This document shows positions 17,784 through 26,264 of a stretch of DNA of 64,000 bases, piece by piece. The stretch's first letter is position 1; every line of letters starts with the position of its first letter. This DNA is from Owenweeksia sp965214115 (lineage in GTDB: Bacteria; Bacteroidota; Bacteroidia; Flavobacteriales; Schleiferiaceae), in NCBI GenBank assembly GCA_965214115.1, contig CBDCAU010000009.1:62001-126000 (forward strand), written 5' to 3'. The translations under genes and the position numbers were made by a program. The notes beneath the pieces are model-generated. The model was not told the origin of the DNA, ran no database searches, and worked only from the letters and a program-made list of their open reading frames with translations.

Positions 17784-18212
17784 ATGAAAGTAACAGAAAT
17801 TCTACCGATGGAGGACGAGGGCGGTTTGTCCGTCCCCTTTTACGAAGTGAGCGTGGCGGCCGGCGCGCCCACTTACATCCCGCAATATTTTGAAAGCACC
17901 ATCAACATCACTCGCGAGCTGGTCAAAAATCCCAAGACCACTTTCTGCGTCCGCGTGAACGGCCAAAGTATGGTAGACGCGGGCATCGACGATGGGGATT
18001 TGCTGATTGTCGATAAACACCTCCCACCGGAAAATGACAGCATCGTTTTGGCCGTCATCAACGGTGAATACACCGTGAAACGCCTTTACAAAAGGGACGA
18101 CGATTTATACCTGCAACCCGCCAACAAAGATTTTGCACCGATTAAGATTACCCAGTTTATGGATTTTCGGGTGTGGGGGGTGGTGACGGGGCTTATCAAA
18201 AAATTTCTTTGA
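17784..18212 (+). CDS. umuD: UmuD/LexA-like S24 self-cleaving peptidase
   Basis: 142 residues. The autocleavage site Ala26-Gly27 (SVAAGAPT), nucleophile Ser62 (NGQSMVDAGI) and general base Lys99 (YTVKRL) are all present, so it should be active. There is no DNA-binding domain, so it is UmuD-like rather than LexA. UmuD' normally partners with the polymerase UmuC, but no umuC follows: the next gene is a convergent OmpA gene. It therefore acts with a remote partner or is an orphan. Confidence 0.85.
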   Translation: MKVTEILPMEDEGGLSVPFYEVSVAAGAPTYIPQYFESTINITRELVKNPKTTFCVRVNGQSMVDAGIDDGDLLIVDKHLPPENDSIVLAVINGEYTVKRLYKRDDDLYLQPANKDFAPIKITQFMDFRVWGVVTGLIKKFL

Positions 18213-18220
18213 TTTTTTTC

Positions 18221-18347
18221 TCACGCAGATTCTGCTGATTTCGCAGATAAGAAATCAAGCATTGATTATTAATAAAAGCCTGTTTTTCAATTTTGAAAAA
18301 CAGGCTTTTATTCTTTGAAAATCTGCGCTATCCGCGGAATCTGCGTG
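18221..18347. repeat. Inverted repeat of the ACGCAGATTTCGC family around a terminator
   Basis: The left arm TCACGCAGATTCTGCTGATT is complementary, with some mismatches, to the right arm ending CGGAATCTGCGTG. A perfect inner hairpin lies at 18271-18312. Confidence 0.7.
18271..18312. terminator. Bidirectional terminator between umuD-like and ompA-like genes
   Basis: A perfect 20-base stem (AATAAAAGCCTGTTTTTCAA and its complement) with a TT loop; it offers A/T tracts on both sides for both convergent genes. Confidence 0.85.
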
Positions 18348-18348
18348 C

Positions 18349-19173
18349 CTAATTCCCCGCCGTACTCCCGCCTTCCAAAATCTTGAAAAGCTCCTCCAAC
18401 TTCGGTGTCAATATAATTTCCGTGCGACGGTTTTTGGCGCGGCCTTCCTTAGTTTTGTTGCTTTCCACGGGCTGGTTGTCGCTCATCCCGCTGGCGGTCA
18501 GGCGGGCGCCGTTTACGTTGTAAGTTTCTGTCAACAAGCGCGTTATGGTAGTGGCGCGGGCGGTGCTCAAATCCCAGTTGTCGCTGTATTTGGCGGTGTT
18601 GATGGGGATGCTGTCCGTGTGGCCCACGATGTCGATGTTGATTTTCGGGTTGTCGTTCAGCACCTTGCCCACTTTGCCGATGGCGTCCTTTCCGTCCTTG
18701 TTCAAGTCCGCGCTGCCGCTGGGGAAGAGCAGTTTATCGCTCAACGAAACATAGACTTTTCCGTTCTTCACTTCCACGCTCAGGTCTTCGTCTTTCACGT
18801 TCACCAGCGCGTCCTCCACGGTTTTGCGCAGGTTGTTCACGATGTCTTGCTGCTGCTGAAGCCGATCTTGCAGCGCGCGCAGGCGCTCGGCGCGCATTTG
18901 CAGGGCTTCGTCCTTCTCTGAAAGTTCTTGGCCCTGCTTGTTCAGTTGCGACATCAGCGCGGCGCGGCTGTCCTCGCTGGAACTTTTGTATTTGGCGAAA
19001 TCCGTCTCCGTTTTTTGCAGTTTGGATTCGAGGTTGTTCACCTTTTTTACGAAAGCCGCGCTGTCTTGCTGCAGCCGGTCGATACGGTTTTCGGCGGCCA
19101 TATATTTTTTCTTGCTTACGCAGGAAGTGGCCGTCAGCAATGCCACGGCCGAAAGAATGAGTATTTTTTTCAT
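18349..19173 (-). CDS. OmpA-family peptidoglycan-associated lipoprotein
   Basis: 274 residues starting MKKILILSAVALLTATSC, a lipoprotein signal with Cys18. Residues 25-130 form a long coiled coil rich in Gln, Lys and Glu. The C-terminal OmpA-like domain (about 145-260) has the peptidoglycan-binding pattern IDIVGHTDS, NWDLSTARA and KNRRTEI. It should anchor the outer membrane to peptidoglycan. The 3' end lies at the edge of the 18221-18347 repeat. Confidence 0.92.
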   Translation of the reverse strand: MKKILILSAVALLTATSCVSKKKYMAAENRIDRLQQDSAAFVKKVNNLESKLQKTETDFAKYKSSSEDSRAALMSQLNKQGQELSEKDEALQMRAERLRALQDRLQQQQDIVNNLRKTVEDALVNVKDEDLSVEVKNGKVYVSLSDKLLFPSGSADLNKDGKDAIGKVGKVLNDNPKINIDIVGHTDSIPINTAKYSDNWDLSTARATTITRLLTETYNVNGARLTASGMSDNQPVESNKTKEGRAKNRRTEIILTPKLEELFKILEGGSTAGN

Positions 19174-19454
19174 CAGTAAAAGGGTGTTTTAAAATTTGAG
19201 TGCATTTTGGGGCTAAACTATAAGTTTTAAGGATTGAAATTTATTGGTCGTAGAAAAATCTGACAACATTGTTTTGAACAGGTTTTGGGTTCTTACTCAT
19301 TTTGTAAAAAACGCCGCCCCAATTTTTTCGAATAAAATAAGAGATGGTGGAAATAGATATGTGAGCGACCCGGAAGTTTACACTTACACCAATAAAAAAG
19401 CGGCCCCTAATTTTGAGAAGCCGCTTTTATCAATGATTTAAAATTTCGCTTTTT
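19174..19454. other. Gene-free spacer with one hairpin
   Basis: No gene is supported. A hairpin at about 19394-19430 (AAAAAGCGGC paired with GCCGCTTTT) could terminate minus-strand transcription coming from the remnant at 19455-19864. Confidence 0.5.
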
Positions 19455-19864
19455 TTATAATCCAGTAGGATTTTCAATGTTCGTTTTCATTTCGGGTAAA
19501 TTTTGAAGTGATTGTCTGATGGCAATTATACAATAATTAAACCAAAGCCACAAGCTCGCCAGCGTCAATTTTCTGATTTTTGTTGCGAACCGTCCTTTGT
19601 TTTTCGCAAGGAATACATAATCCCTTGGCCCGGCAAAATCCCTCCTTTCACCTCGAACATACATTTTCGCTCATCTTTAAAAACGGATTTTTCAATAGGC
19701 GAAAGTTGGCTCATTAAATCAAATTCATAACCCGACGGATAGTGGGCGGTAATATCCACGCCTATGGAAGGCTCAAAGTTGAAATGCGTGTCCTCCATCT
19801 GTGGGCCATATTTTGTTTTAAAAACCACGATGCACCCCGCCTTTTCACCTTGTGGGATAGCCAC
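19455..19864 (-). pseudogene. Possible decayed gene of unknown family
   Basis: Two overlapping minus-strand frames look protein-like. One (19565-19864) begins at GTG and reads AIPQGEKAGCIVVFKTKYGP and onward; its frame stays open upstream for about 20 codons to the repeat at 19931. The other carries a hydrophobic C-terminal segment (LTLASLWLWFNYCIIAI) ending at 19455. A single frameshift near 19600 would join them. The family is not recognised; this may be a chance combination. Confidence 0.3.
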
Positions 19865-19930
19865 TCCATCATAGATGATTTCGCTTTTGTTCTGGCTTTT
19901 CGAAGAAGCGGAGGCACGGAGAAATTTTTC

Positions 19931-20039
19931 TCACGCAGATTTCGCGGATTTCGCAGATTTGAATGGCCTATTGAGTTTTAAAAAACCTGACAGATCTTTT
20001 TATTTCTTTTAATCTGCGGCATCTGCGAAATCCGCGTGA
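19931..20039. repeat. Inverted repeat of the ACGCAGATTTCGC family
   Basis: Left arm TCACGCAGATTTCGCGGATT and right arm ending GCGAAATCCGCGTGA are complementary over about 29 bases with few mismatches; the spacer includes AACCTGACAGAT, also seen after the thiolase gene. Confidence 0.8.
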
Positions 20040-20048
20040 AAAAGAAAA

Positions 20049-20747
20049 TCAATGCCCCACCGTAAACCACGCCACCAAAACCCCAAAAACCACCGTCGCC
20101 ATTTTCATAAAATTGAAGCGGTGGCTTTGGTTGGTTTCAAATAAAATGGTGGTGGAAATGTGGAGGAACACGCCGAAGGTGAGGGCGGTCAGTTCGCGGT
20201 AATAATCGGATAGGATGGGGACGCTTTCACCGATGAAAACGCCGAGCGGGGCGACGGCGGCGAAGGCGAGCATCGTCAAAATCAAAACCAACTTATTAGT
20301 TTTCAGTTCGGTGAGCATTGAAAAGAGGATAACGCTGACGGGCAGCTTGTGGACGACGATGCCCCAGAGGAGGGCGTTTTGGCTCAGGTGGTTTTGGTGC
20401 GCGCCGATGGGCAGGCTCTCGATGAAAGCGTGGAGGAAGAGCGCGAGCAAAATCCCCGTGGGGATGGTTTTTTGCTGGAAATGTTCGGGGTGGCCGTGGC
20501 CGTGCTCGATGCCCTTGGAAAAGGCTTCCAAAATGATTTGGATGAAAAAACCGCCCATTATCCAAAAGCCGAGGGAGTGGCTGTGGGTTTCGTAAATCTC
20601 TGGCAGCAAATGGAATACGGCGATGCTGAGCAAATACGCACCGGAAAAGGTGAGCAAAAACTTGACGGAAAAATGGCGGTGGCCGCTCAAAAAATAAGCG
20701 AGCAAACTGCCGAGGGCGACGGAAAGAAGGAGAAGGAGGAAGGTCAT
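20049..20747 (-). CDS. ZIP family metal transporter
   Basis: 232 residues with about seven or eight hydrophobic segments. Conserved ZIP metal-site motifs are HAFIESLPIG in one central helix and HKLPVSVILF in the next. A His-rich loop (GIEHGHGHPEHF) lies before them. The family imports Zn or other divalent metals across the inner membrane. Its start overlaps the stop of the DUF3883 gene by 4 bases (ATGA), so the two are translationally coupled, an unusual pairing. Confidence 0.88.
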   Translation of the reverse strand: MTFLLLLLSVALGSLLAYFLSGHRHFSVKFLLTFSGAYLLSIAVFHLLPEIYETHSHSLGFWIMGGFFIQIILEAFSKGIEHGHGHPEHFQQKTIPTGILLALFLHAFIESLPIGAHQNHLSQNALLWGIVVHKLPVSVILFSMLTELKTNKLVLILTMLAFAAVAPLGVFIGESVPILSDYYRELTALTFGVFLHISTTILFETNQSHRFNFMKMATVVFGVLVAWFTVGH

Positions 20748-21601
20748 TGCTGTTTGAGATAAGCTTTATAAAGAATATCCTGCAACAAAACAGACTCTTC
20801 TACATTAGAAATTATAAAGAAATCTGCCGAATTCTTCTCCTCATCAAAATTGAAAAGCCGATAAATTTGATAGTTATCTTGATTCTGTTTGGCAAATAAT
20901 AATTCATTAATTGTATAATAGAAAGCAGTTGAAGCGCCTTTTGGTGTTGTTTTAACCTCTATATATTTAAAATCGCCATTTTCATCAAAAGATAAAATAT
21001 CATACCCTTCTCCATCTTTAACAATTTTAACATCCTCGGCCCAGTCGGCGTGGCTAGCCGCCTGTAATTGGTGTCTTTCATATTTTTTTACTAAATCCTC
21101 TCCTGCATCTCCAATCTTCTTATTATTTATTTCTTCTTCGACATAATCCTTCTTTACCTCTTGAAATTTTGGGTTTAGTTCCGGAAGTTTTGAATAGCCA
21201 CTTTTAGGTTGCTCTTTCAATCTTAATGACTCAAACTTTTCAATCTCAGCGAATTTTTGATATTTCTCTTTTTTTTGCCAAAACTCAATACATTCATTCA
21301 TTTGGGTTACTGCAAAAAAATTCTTCTTTAATTCAGAAGCCTTTCCAATTCCTAAATCTTCACAAATATTATAAAATCCGTTTCCGTGGTCTCCTGTTTG
21401 CTTATAAATTGCCATAGAACTAAGGAGTGGCCTCTTATTTTTATATTCGAATTCTGAAATTTCTCCGAGTGTAATACTTAACCTTTCTCGGTCAAGAAAA
21501 CTCGACAAATCCAAATTAAGAAGTTTGGCAACATCCTCATAAAAAACAGGTTTTTCAATGACACATTTGTCAATCAAAAATTTTCTTATTTCCTGATTCA
21601 T
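20744..21601 (-). CDS. DUF3883 domain protein (probable PD-(D/E)xK nuclease fold)
   Basis: 285 residues. The C-terminal region (about 165-260) has GEGYDILSF followed by YIEVKTT, the D...ExK pattern of the nuclease-like DUF3883 domain often found in defence and helicase-associated proteins. The N-terminal 150 residues are charged, helical and not recognised. Base composition is AT-rich compared with its neighbours. It is coupled to the downstream ZIP gene by a 4-base overlap. A role in DNA or phage defence is plausible but not shown by the neighbours. Confidence 0.75.
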   Translation of the reverse strand: MNQEIRKFLIDKCVIEKPVFYEDVAKLLNLDLSSFLDRERLSITLGEISEFEYKNKRPLLSSMAIYKQTGDHGNGFYNICEDLGIGKASELKKNFFAVTQMNECIEFWQKKEKYQKFAEIEKFESLRLKEQPKSGYSKLPELNPKFQEVKKDYVEEEINNKKIGDAGEDLVKKYERHQLQAASHADWAEDVKIVKDGEGYDILSFDENGDFKYIEVKTTPKGASTAFYYTINELLFAKQNQDNYQIYRLFNFDEEKNSADFFIISNVEESVLLQDILYKAYLKQQ

Positions 21602-21616
21602 TCTTAAAAATTTTCA

Positions 21617-22357
21617 TCACAAAATTTTCCCAACTAAAATCAATCTTTCCGACTCCCTTTCCTCAAAATCATTCAAAGCAAAATCGCCAAAAACCTTCTG
21701 AATTTTCAGGCCGCTTTGGGCGAACAGTTTTTCAAAATCTTCTAATCCCAAAAGTTGTACTTTTTCTTCAAATTGAAACGGCTGATTTTTATCGGAAAAG
21801 GAAATGGTTTTTACGATTTGCCCATCGCGGACGGTGCGGGCGATTTTGAAGGTCAAGTCGTCGATTTCGCGCACTTCTTCTTTCACGAGGCCGAGCTTCA
21901 CTTTTTGGACGTTCATAAAATCCAAAACCAACAGCCCATCGGGTTTCAGGGCGCGCGCCATATTTTGCAAAGCGGCCAAATCTTCGTCCCAATTGTCAAA
22001 ATAACCGAAACTGGTGAACAGGTTGAAAATGTAATCGAAGCGGTTTTCGCCGAACGGTTTGCGCATATCGCCTTGCTCAAAATGGAGGTTTTTGTTTTCC
22101 AGTTTTTTGGCAAATTCGATGTTGCTTTCGGATAAATCCAATCCGGTAACTTCAAAACCCAACTGGCTGAGAAACAGCGCGTGGCGACCGCGCCCGCAGG
22201 CCAAATCCAAAATATGCGAACCCGATTTTAGGTGCAGTTTTTCGACCAAATTTTGGATGAAAAAACGCGCCTCGTTGTCATCGCGGTGCTGATATAAAAT
22301 ATGGTAATATTCGGTATCGAACCATTCTTTGAACCAAGGATTTTGGGTGTTTGCCAT
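21617..22357 (-). CDS. Class I SAM-dependent methyltransferase
   Basis: 246 residues from the ATG at 22357; a longer upstream frame overlaps the next gene and is not protein-like. Motif I is LDLACGRGRHALFLSQLG near residue 50, with VTGLDLSESN as motif II and an acidic FDYIFNLFTSFGYF motif III/IV stretch. The substrate is unknown; similar proteins are annotated only as class I methyltransferases. It is 14 bases downstream of the TauE-like gene, so they may share a transcript. Confidence 0.85.
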   Translation of the reverse strand: MANTQNPWFKEWFDTEYYHILYQHRDDNEARFFIQNLVEKLHLKSGSHILDLACGRGRHALFLSQLGFEVTGLDLSESNIEFAKKLENKNLHFEQGDMRKPFGENRFDYIFNLFTSFGYFDNWDEDLAALQNMARALKPDGLLVLDFMNVQKVKLGLVKEEVREIDDLTFKIARTVRDGQIVKTISFSDKNQPFQFEEKVQLLGLEDFEKLFAQSGLKIQKVFGDFALNDFEERESERLILVGKIL

Positions 22358-22371
22358 AGCCGCGCGAAAGT

Positions 22372-23154
22372 CTAAAAAAGCGATTGAACGAGCTGGGGAA
22401 TTTCCAACAAACACACGGACGACACGCTGAGAATGGCGATGAGCAGCCAGCGGATGATGACGTTGGCGGCGGGCAAAAACAGAATGTAGCGCGCCCCGAT
22501 GAACGCCCCAACCGCCTGACCCCCAGCGAGTAACAAGCCTTGCATCCAATACATATCGCCACTGAAAAGGAAGACGAAAAACGCGGGCGCGACCATAAAA
22601 AGGGCGAGGACGATTTTGATGATGTTGCCGTCGCGCAGGCTGTAGCGGATGAGCAGGACGAGCACGGCGAGCAGCATTATGCCGATGCCCATTTGCAGAA
22701 ATCCGGCGTAGATTCCGATGGCGAGCATCAGCAGCCAGTTGTACCATTTTTTGCGGCTGACGGAAGTGTCGGTGGGGCGCTGCCACTTTTGCGGCCTGAA
22801 AACCAGCGTGATAAGCAGGCCGAGCATCACAAATCCGATGACGGTGCGGAGGATGGCGGGGTCGATTTCAATGGCCCAAAACGCGCCGGCTATGGAGCCG
22901 ATGACAACGGGAATGAGAAACCAGAGGCTTTGCTGGAAGAGGATTTTGACGCGGGTGTTCCGCCGCAAACTACTGACGCCCACCACGGTAGCAGACAGCG
23001 CGCCGATGCGGTTGGTGGCGTTGGCGGCGTCGGCGGGCAATCCGAGGAAAATCAGCAGCGCGAGGGTGATGGACGAGCCGTTTCCCGCGAGGGTGTTGAT
23101 GATGCCGGTGACGAGGCCGCCGAGGAGGAGGAGGGTGATTTCGGAGGAAGTAAT
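22372..23154 (-). CDS. Sulfite exporter TauE/SafE family protein, start codon unclear
   Basis: The frame is open to beyond 23180, and family-like sequence (LLLLGGLVTGIINTLAGNGS) begins near 23140, far upstream of the first ATG at 23040. That ATG would remove the first half of the N-terminal TauE repeat. No ATG, GTG or TTG precedes the conserved start; ATT at 23154-23152 is the nearest candidate, giving 260 residues. The two repeats contain the NGxG and GIYAGFLQMGIG patterns and about eight membrane segments. The family exports sulfite, sulfoacetate or similar anions. The start may be ATT or the true start may have been lost. Confidence 0.75.
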   Translation of the reverse strand: MTSSEITLLLLGGLVTGIINTLAGNGSSITLALLIFLGLPADAANATNRIGALSATVVGVSSLRRNTRVKILFQQSLWFLIPVVIGSIAGAFWAIEIDPAILRTVIGFVMLGLLITLVFRPQKWQRPTDTSVSRKKWYNWLLMLAIGIYAGFLQMGIGIMLLAVLVLLIRYSLRDGNIIKIVLALFMVAPAFFVFLFSGDMYWMQGLLLAGGQAVGAFIGARYILFLPAANVIIRWLLIAILSVSSVCLLEIPQLVQSLF

Positions 23155-23182
23155 AGTGAGTAGGTAATAATGAATAAGTAAA

Positions 23183-23390
23183 AAGTAGGCGTGGGTTTTT
23201 GGTGCGCGCCTGTCCCGTCTTTACGGGAGATTCCGCAAATTTCGGGGATTTTACCTCACCCTCCCGTATAAGACGGGACAGGCCCTGCCCCCTCTCCTTT
23301 TGAGAGGGGGTGGCTGGGTGGAAAAACTGAGCGGAAAATCGAGTAAAGCCTTTGAGAATGTCAAGCCCTGAAAGGGCGACACTTAATTTT
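23183..23390. repeat. Spacer with GACGGGACAGG inverted repeat and C-rich repeat
   Basis: CCTGTCCCGTCTTTACGGGAG near 23209 is answered by CTCCCGTATAAGACGGGACAGG near 23263. It is followed by the CCCCCTCTCCTTTTGAGAGGGGG motif shared with other spacers. No gene seen. Confidence 0.6.
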
Positions 23391-24080
23391 TCACAATAAA
23401 AGATTCAAACCCAAATAGCCCAACAAAAATCCCAAAACCGCACTCGCCAAAAATGGGATTTTAGAAAATGGCTTTAATTTTTTCCATACCAAAATTCCTA
23501 TAAAAACCGCCAAAATGTTCGACATCAAAAGTGCTATTAAAAATGAAAGATTCAGATATTCTGAAATGAAATATTCATCGGTAGAAATTAAGGTTTCTCT
23601 GTTTAGTATTATTTGCAAAAAACCAAAGAAAGTATTGGACAAAATCCGCAAATGAAATAAGCTGAACGCAATCGCGAAAAGATGCGCCCAGCGTGCTTTT
23701 TTATACTTGTCGGAATACAACCAAATCAATCCCAAAACGCTGACCAGCAAAGTGCCGAGCGGGCCGGCGGCGTAAATCCAAAAATCGTTCAGGCAGACTT
23801 TTTCCTTCAATATGATTTTACAATTTTGATTTAAAATTTGGCAGTTTTTGGTATCCACAGAATCGTAAAAAAGGGTGGTTTCACATTGAAATAAAAACGC
23901 GGTGAAATAATGGAAAAGTTCGTGGAAGAATGTGCCGATTGGGACGAACAAGGCAAATATGCAAAAAATTTGGATGTGTTTTTTCACGCAGATTTCGCGG
24001 ATTCCGCAGATTTTTGAATTTTCCCTATCTGCAAAAATCTGCAATATCCAAAGCATAAGCAAGCCGGCCGCAAGCTGCAT
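23391..24080 (-). CDS. Membrane protein with HELFH motif (possible M50-like metalloprotease)
   Basis: 229 residues with about six hydrophobic segments. A HELFH motif (HExxH, His53-His57) sits in the second segment, followed by YFTAFLF, reminiscent of M50 site-2 proteases, where a membrane HExxH binds zinc. The second metal-ligand motif of M50 (NxxPxxxxDG) is not seen, so activity is uncertain. Residues about 14-33 are encoded by an ACGCAGATTTCGC repeat (23984-24049), so the annotated N terminus may be a recent addition or the start may be wrong. Confidence 0.5.
   Translation of the reverse strand: MQLAAGLLMLWILQIFADRENSKICGIREICVKKHIQIFCIFALFVPIGTFFHELFHYFTAFLFQCETTLFYDSVDTKNCQILNQNCKIILKEKVCLNDFWIYAAGPLGTLLVSVLGLIWLYSDKYKKARWAHLFAIAFSLFHLRILSNTFFGFLQIILNRETLISTDEYFISEYLNLSFLIALLMSNILAVFIGILVWKKLKPFSKIPFLASAVLGFLLGYLGLNLLL
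23984..24049. repeat. ACGCAGATTTCGC family repeat inside a coding sequence
   Basis: TCACGCAGATTTCGCGGATT plus a degenerate complementary arm (ATCTGCAAAAATCTGCAATA). It lies in the 5' part of the membrane-protein frame above. Confidence 0.7.
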
Positions 24081-24194
24081 AAATGGGCGGCCTATTGATA
24101 ATTCTCATCATCAAAAATCTATCTCCCTGTTTTTCAATCCATTAACACCTTGATGAAAACCCGTGGAAACCCCCTTTGCTATCTTGCGCCCCCG

Positions 24195-26264
24195 ATGAAA
24201 ACTCGCTCCCTCCTCTTCCCGCTCTGGGCGGTTTTTTGCGTGTTGCAAAGCTGCCGCCCCGACCCCAAAACCCCCAACTGGGACGTGCAGGCGCTTACGC
24301 CGCTGGTGCATTCCCGCCTTTCCGTGGGCGACATAGTGGCCGATTCCAGTGTGGAAACCAATGCCAACGGATTTCTCTCGCTGGTGTACCGCAGCCCACT
24401 GGCGGCGCTGAAACCGGGAGCGATTGCCCCGCCGCTGGACGCCACTTTTCAAAATACCGTGAAACTCAGCACCATAAAACTGGGCGAGCGCAAATTTGCG
24501 GACGCCATCTCATTGGGCGAGTTGGCCAGTAACGGATCGCCTTTTGGACAGTTTATCTTGGCCAACGTGGGCAACACCATTATCGTCCCCGCCCTGCCGC
24601 CCGACGTTCCACGCAGTTTTCCCGTGGATGCCACGCGCTTTTTCCAAACGGTTACTTTCCAAAGCGGCGACCTCATCTTAACCATCGAAAACGAGCTGGC
24701 CGTGCCGCTGACCGATGTGGAGGTGCGCTTGGAAAACGGCCTCTCGCAAACCCTCCTGCTGCAAAAAAACATTGACACGCTCAAGCCGCGCCAGTCGGTT
24801 ACCGAAACGTTTCCCTTGGCGGGGAAAACGATGGAAGGCGCACTGCGGGCGGTTTTGCAGAGGTTCAGCAGCCCGGGTAGCGCGCCCGATTCGGTGGTGG
24901 TGGACACCAGCGAAAGCATCGTGGTTTCGGTGGAATTAAAAAACTTGATACCCATTTCGGCCACCGCCATTTTTCCCGACCAAGAACTGACCAGTGACAC
25001 CACCGATACCCAACTGGCGGCCGGCGACGCGCAACTGACGGCCATCCGCATCGGCACGGGCAAGATTTTTTTGGATGCCGCCAGCACCATCGAAGATCCC
25101 CTCCAACTGGATTATCGGATCCCATCCGCCACTTTGGGCGGCAATCCGTTGGAACTGCGCGAAGTAGTGCCAGGCGCGCCGCCCACGACTTTGTCCAATC
25201 TTTTTTCGGAAACCGACGTGAGCGGCTACCGCGTGGACCTGACTGGGCGGCCCGGCAGCAACGATTTCAATAGTTTTTTTGCCATTCTTTTGGGAAGGAT
25301 CGACAGCACGGGAAACCTGATCAACCTGTCTTTGGACGACAGCGTCTTTTTGCAAACGGGCATCCAAAATCTCACCGCCGACCGTGGGTTTGGCTATCTG
25401 GGAAAAGACACGGTGGCAGCCGATGAAATCACGCCCAGCGCCACTTTCGGCGCGCTTTCTATTGGAGATTTTGATTTTGAAGAAGTGAAACTTTCCCTTA
25501 CGGTAGAAAATCAAATTGGCGCGCCCATCGAATTTATCGTCAATAGTATGAATGCGTGGCGCGGTTCAGATTCTAAGAGTTTAAATTGGAACCAAATCGG
25601 GCAAACCCAAAGCATTCCGGCCGCCACGCTTTCGCCGGCCGAGATTCCCTTGCCGGGAATTTTGAACCTTCAAATCGACCAATCCAACAGCAACTTGGAC
25701 GAGCTTTTGGAATTCCGCCCCGAAAATTTCCAGACCTCGCTCACCGCTTTTGTCAATGGCAGCTTGGCCTCGCCGGACTACGACCAGTTTTTGTTTACCG
25801 ATTTTGGCATTGATGCTTTCTTGGATTTGGAAGTGCCGCTCCACCTTTCCCTGTCGGATTTGCAACTGGCGGATACCGTGGATTTCGATCTTTCCGATTA
25901 CGATCCTGAAAACCGCTGGAAACAAGGCACTTTAAAACTCATCGCCACCAATAATTTTCCGATTTTGTTTGATGTGGAATTAGTGCTTTTGGATAAGAAC
26001 CTTTCCGAAATAGGTACTTTGGTTTCGGCGGAAACCGTGGCCTCGGCGGTGGTGAACAGCGAGGGCCGCGCCACGGAAGCCGTCCGCTCGGTGGTGGATA
26101 TTCCGGTGGCGGAAAGCGACGTGAAAAACTTGCGGAACGCACGGAAAATCTATCTCAAAGTAACCACCAACAGCGCCACCCCGCCCGAAAAAATCAAGCT
26201 GTACCCCGACAATTTTCTCGACCTGACCCTCTCCGGCGACCTGACCGTCCGCACGCGCAAATGA
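24195..26264 (+). CDS. Large lipoprotein, partner of a DUF5723-type protein
   Basis: 689 residues from the ATG at 24195, whose MKTRSLLFPLWAVFCVLQSC is a lipoprotein signal with Cys20. The body is rich in beta-strand patterns and repeated LxxxD segments with no catalytic motif; two central blocks (about 165-250 and 420-560) look like related beta-sandwich repeats. It ends in an ATGA overlap with the next gene. Lipoprotein plus DUF5723 barrel pairs recur in Bacteroidota and are presumed cell-surface complexes; the function is unknown. Confidence 0.65.
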   Translation: MKTRSLLFPLWAVFCVLQSCRPDPKTPNWDVQALTPLVHSRLSVGDIVADSSVETNANGFLSLVYRSPLAALKPGAIAPPLDATFQNTVKLSTIKLGERKFADAISLGELASNGSPFGQFILANVGNTIIVPALPPDVPRSFPVDATRFFQTVTFQSGDLILTIENELAVPLTDVEVRLENGLSQTLLLQKNIDTLKPRQSVTETFPLAGKTMEGALRAVLQRFSSPGSAPDSVVVDTSESIVVSVELKNLIPISATAIFPDQELTSDTTDTQLAAGDAQLTAIRIGTGKIFLDAASTIEDPLQLDYRIPSATLGGNPLELREVVPGAPPTTLSNLFSETDVSGYRVDLTGRPGSNDFNSFFAILLGRIDSTGNLINLSLDDSVFLQTGIQNLTADRGFGYLGKDTVAADEITPSATFGALSIGDFDFEEVKLSLTVENQIGAPIEFIVNSMNAWRGSDSKSLNWNQIGQTQSIPAATLSPAEIPLPGILNLQIDQSNSNLDELLEFRPENFQTSLTAFVNGSLASPDYDQFLFTDFGIDAFLDLEVPLHLSLSDLQLADTVDFDLSDYDPENRWKQGTLKLIATNNFPILFDVELVLLDKNLSEIGTLVSAETVASAVVNSEGRATEAVRSVVDIPVAESDVKNLRNARKIYLKVTTNSATPPEKIKLYPDNFLDLTLSGDLTVRTRK

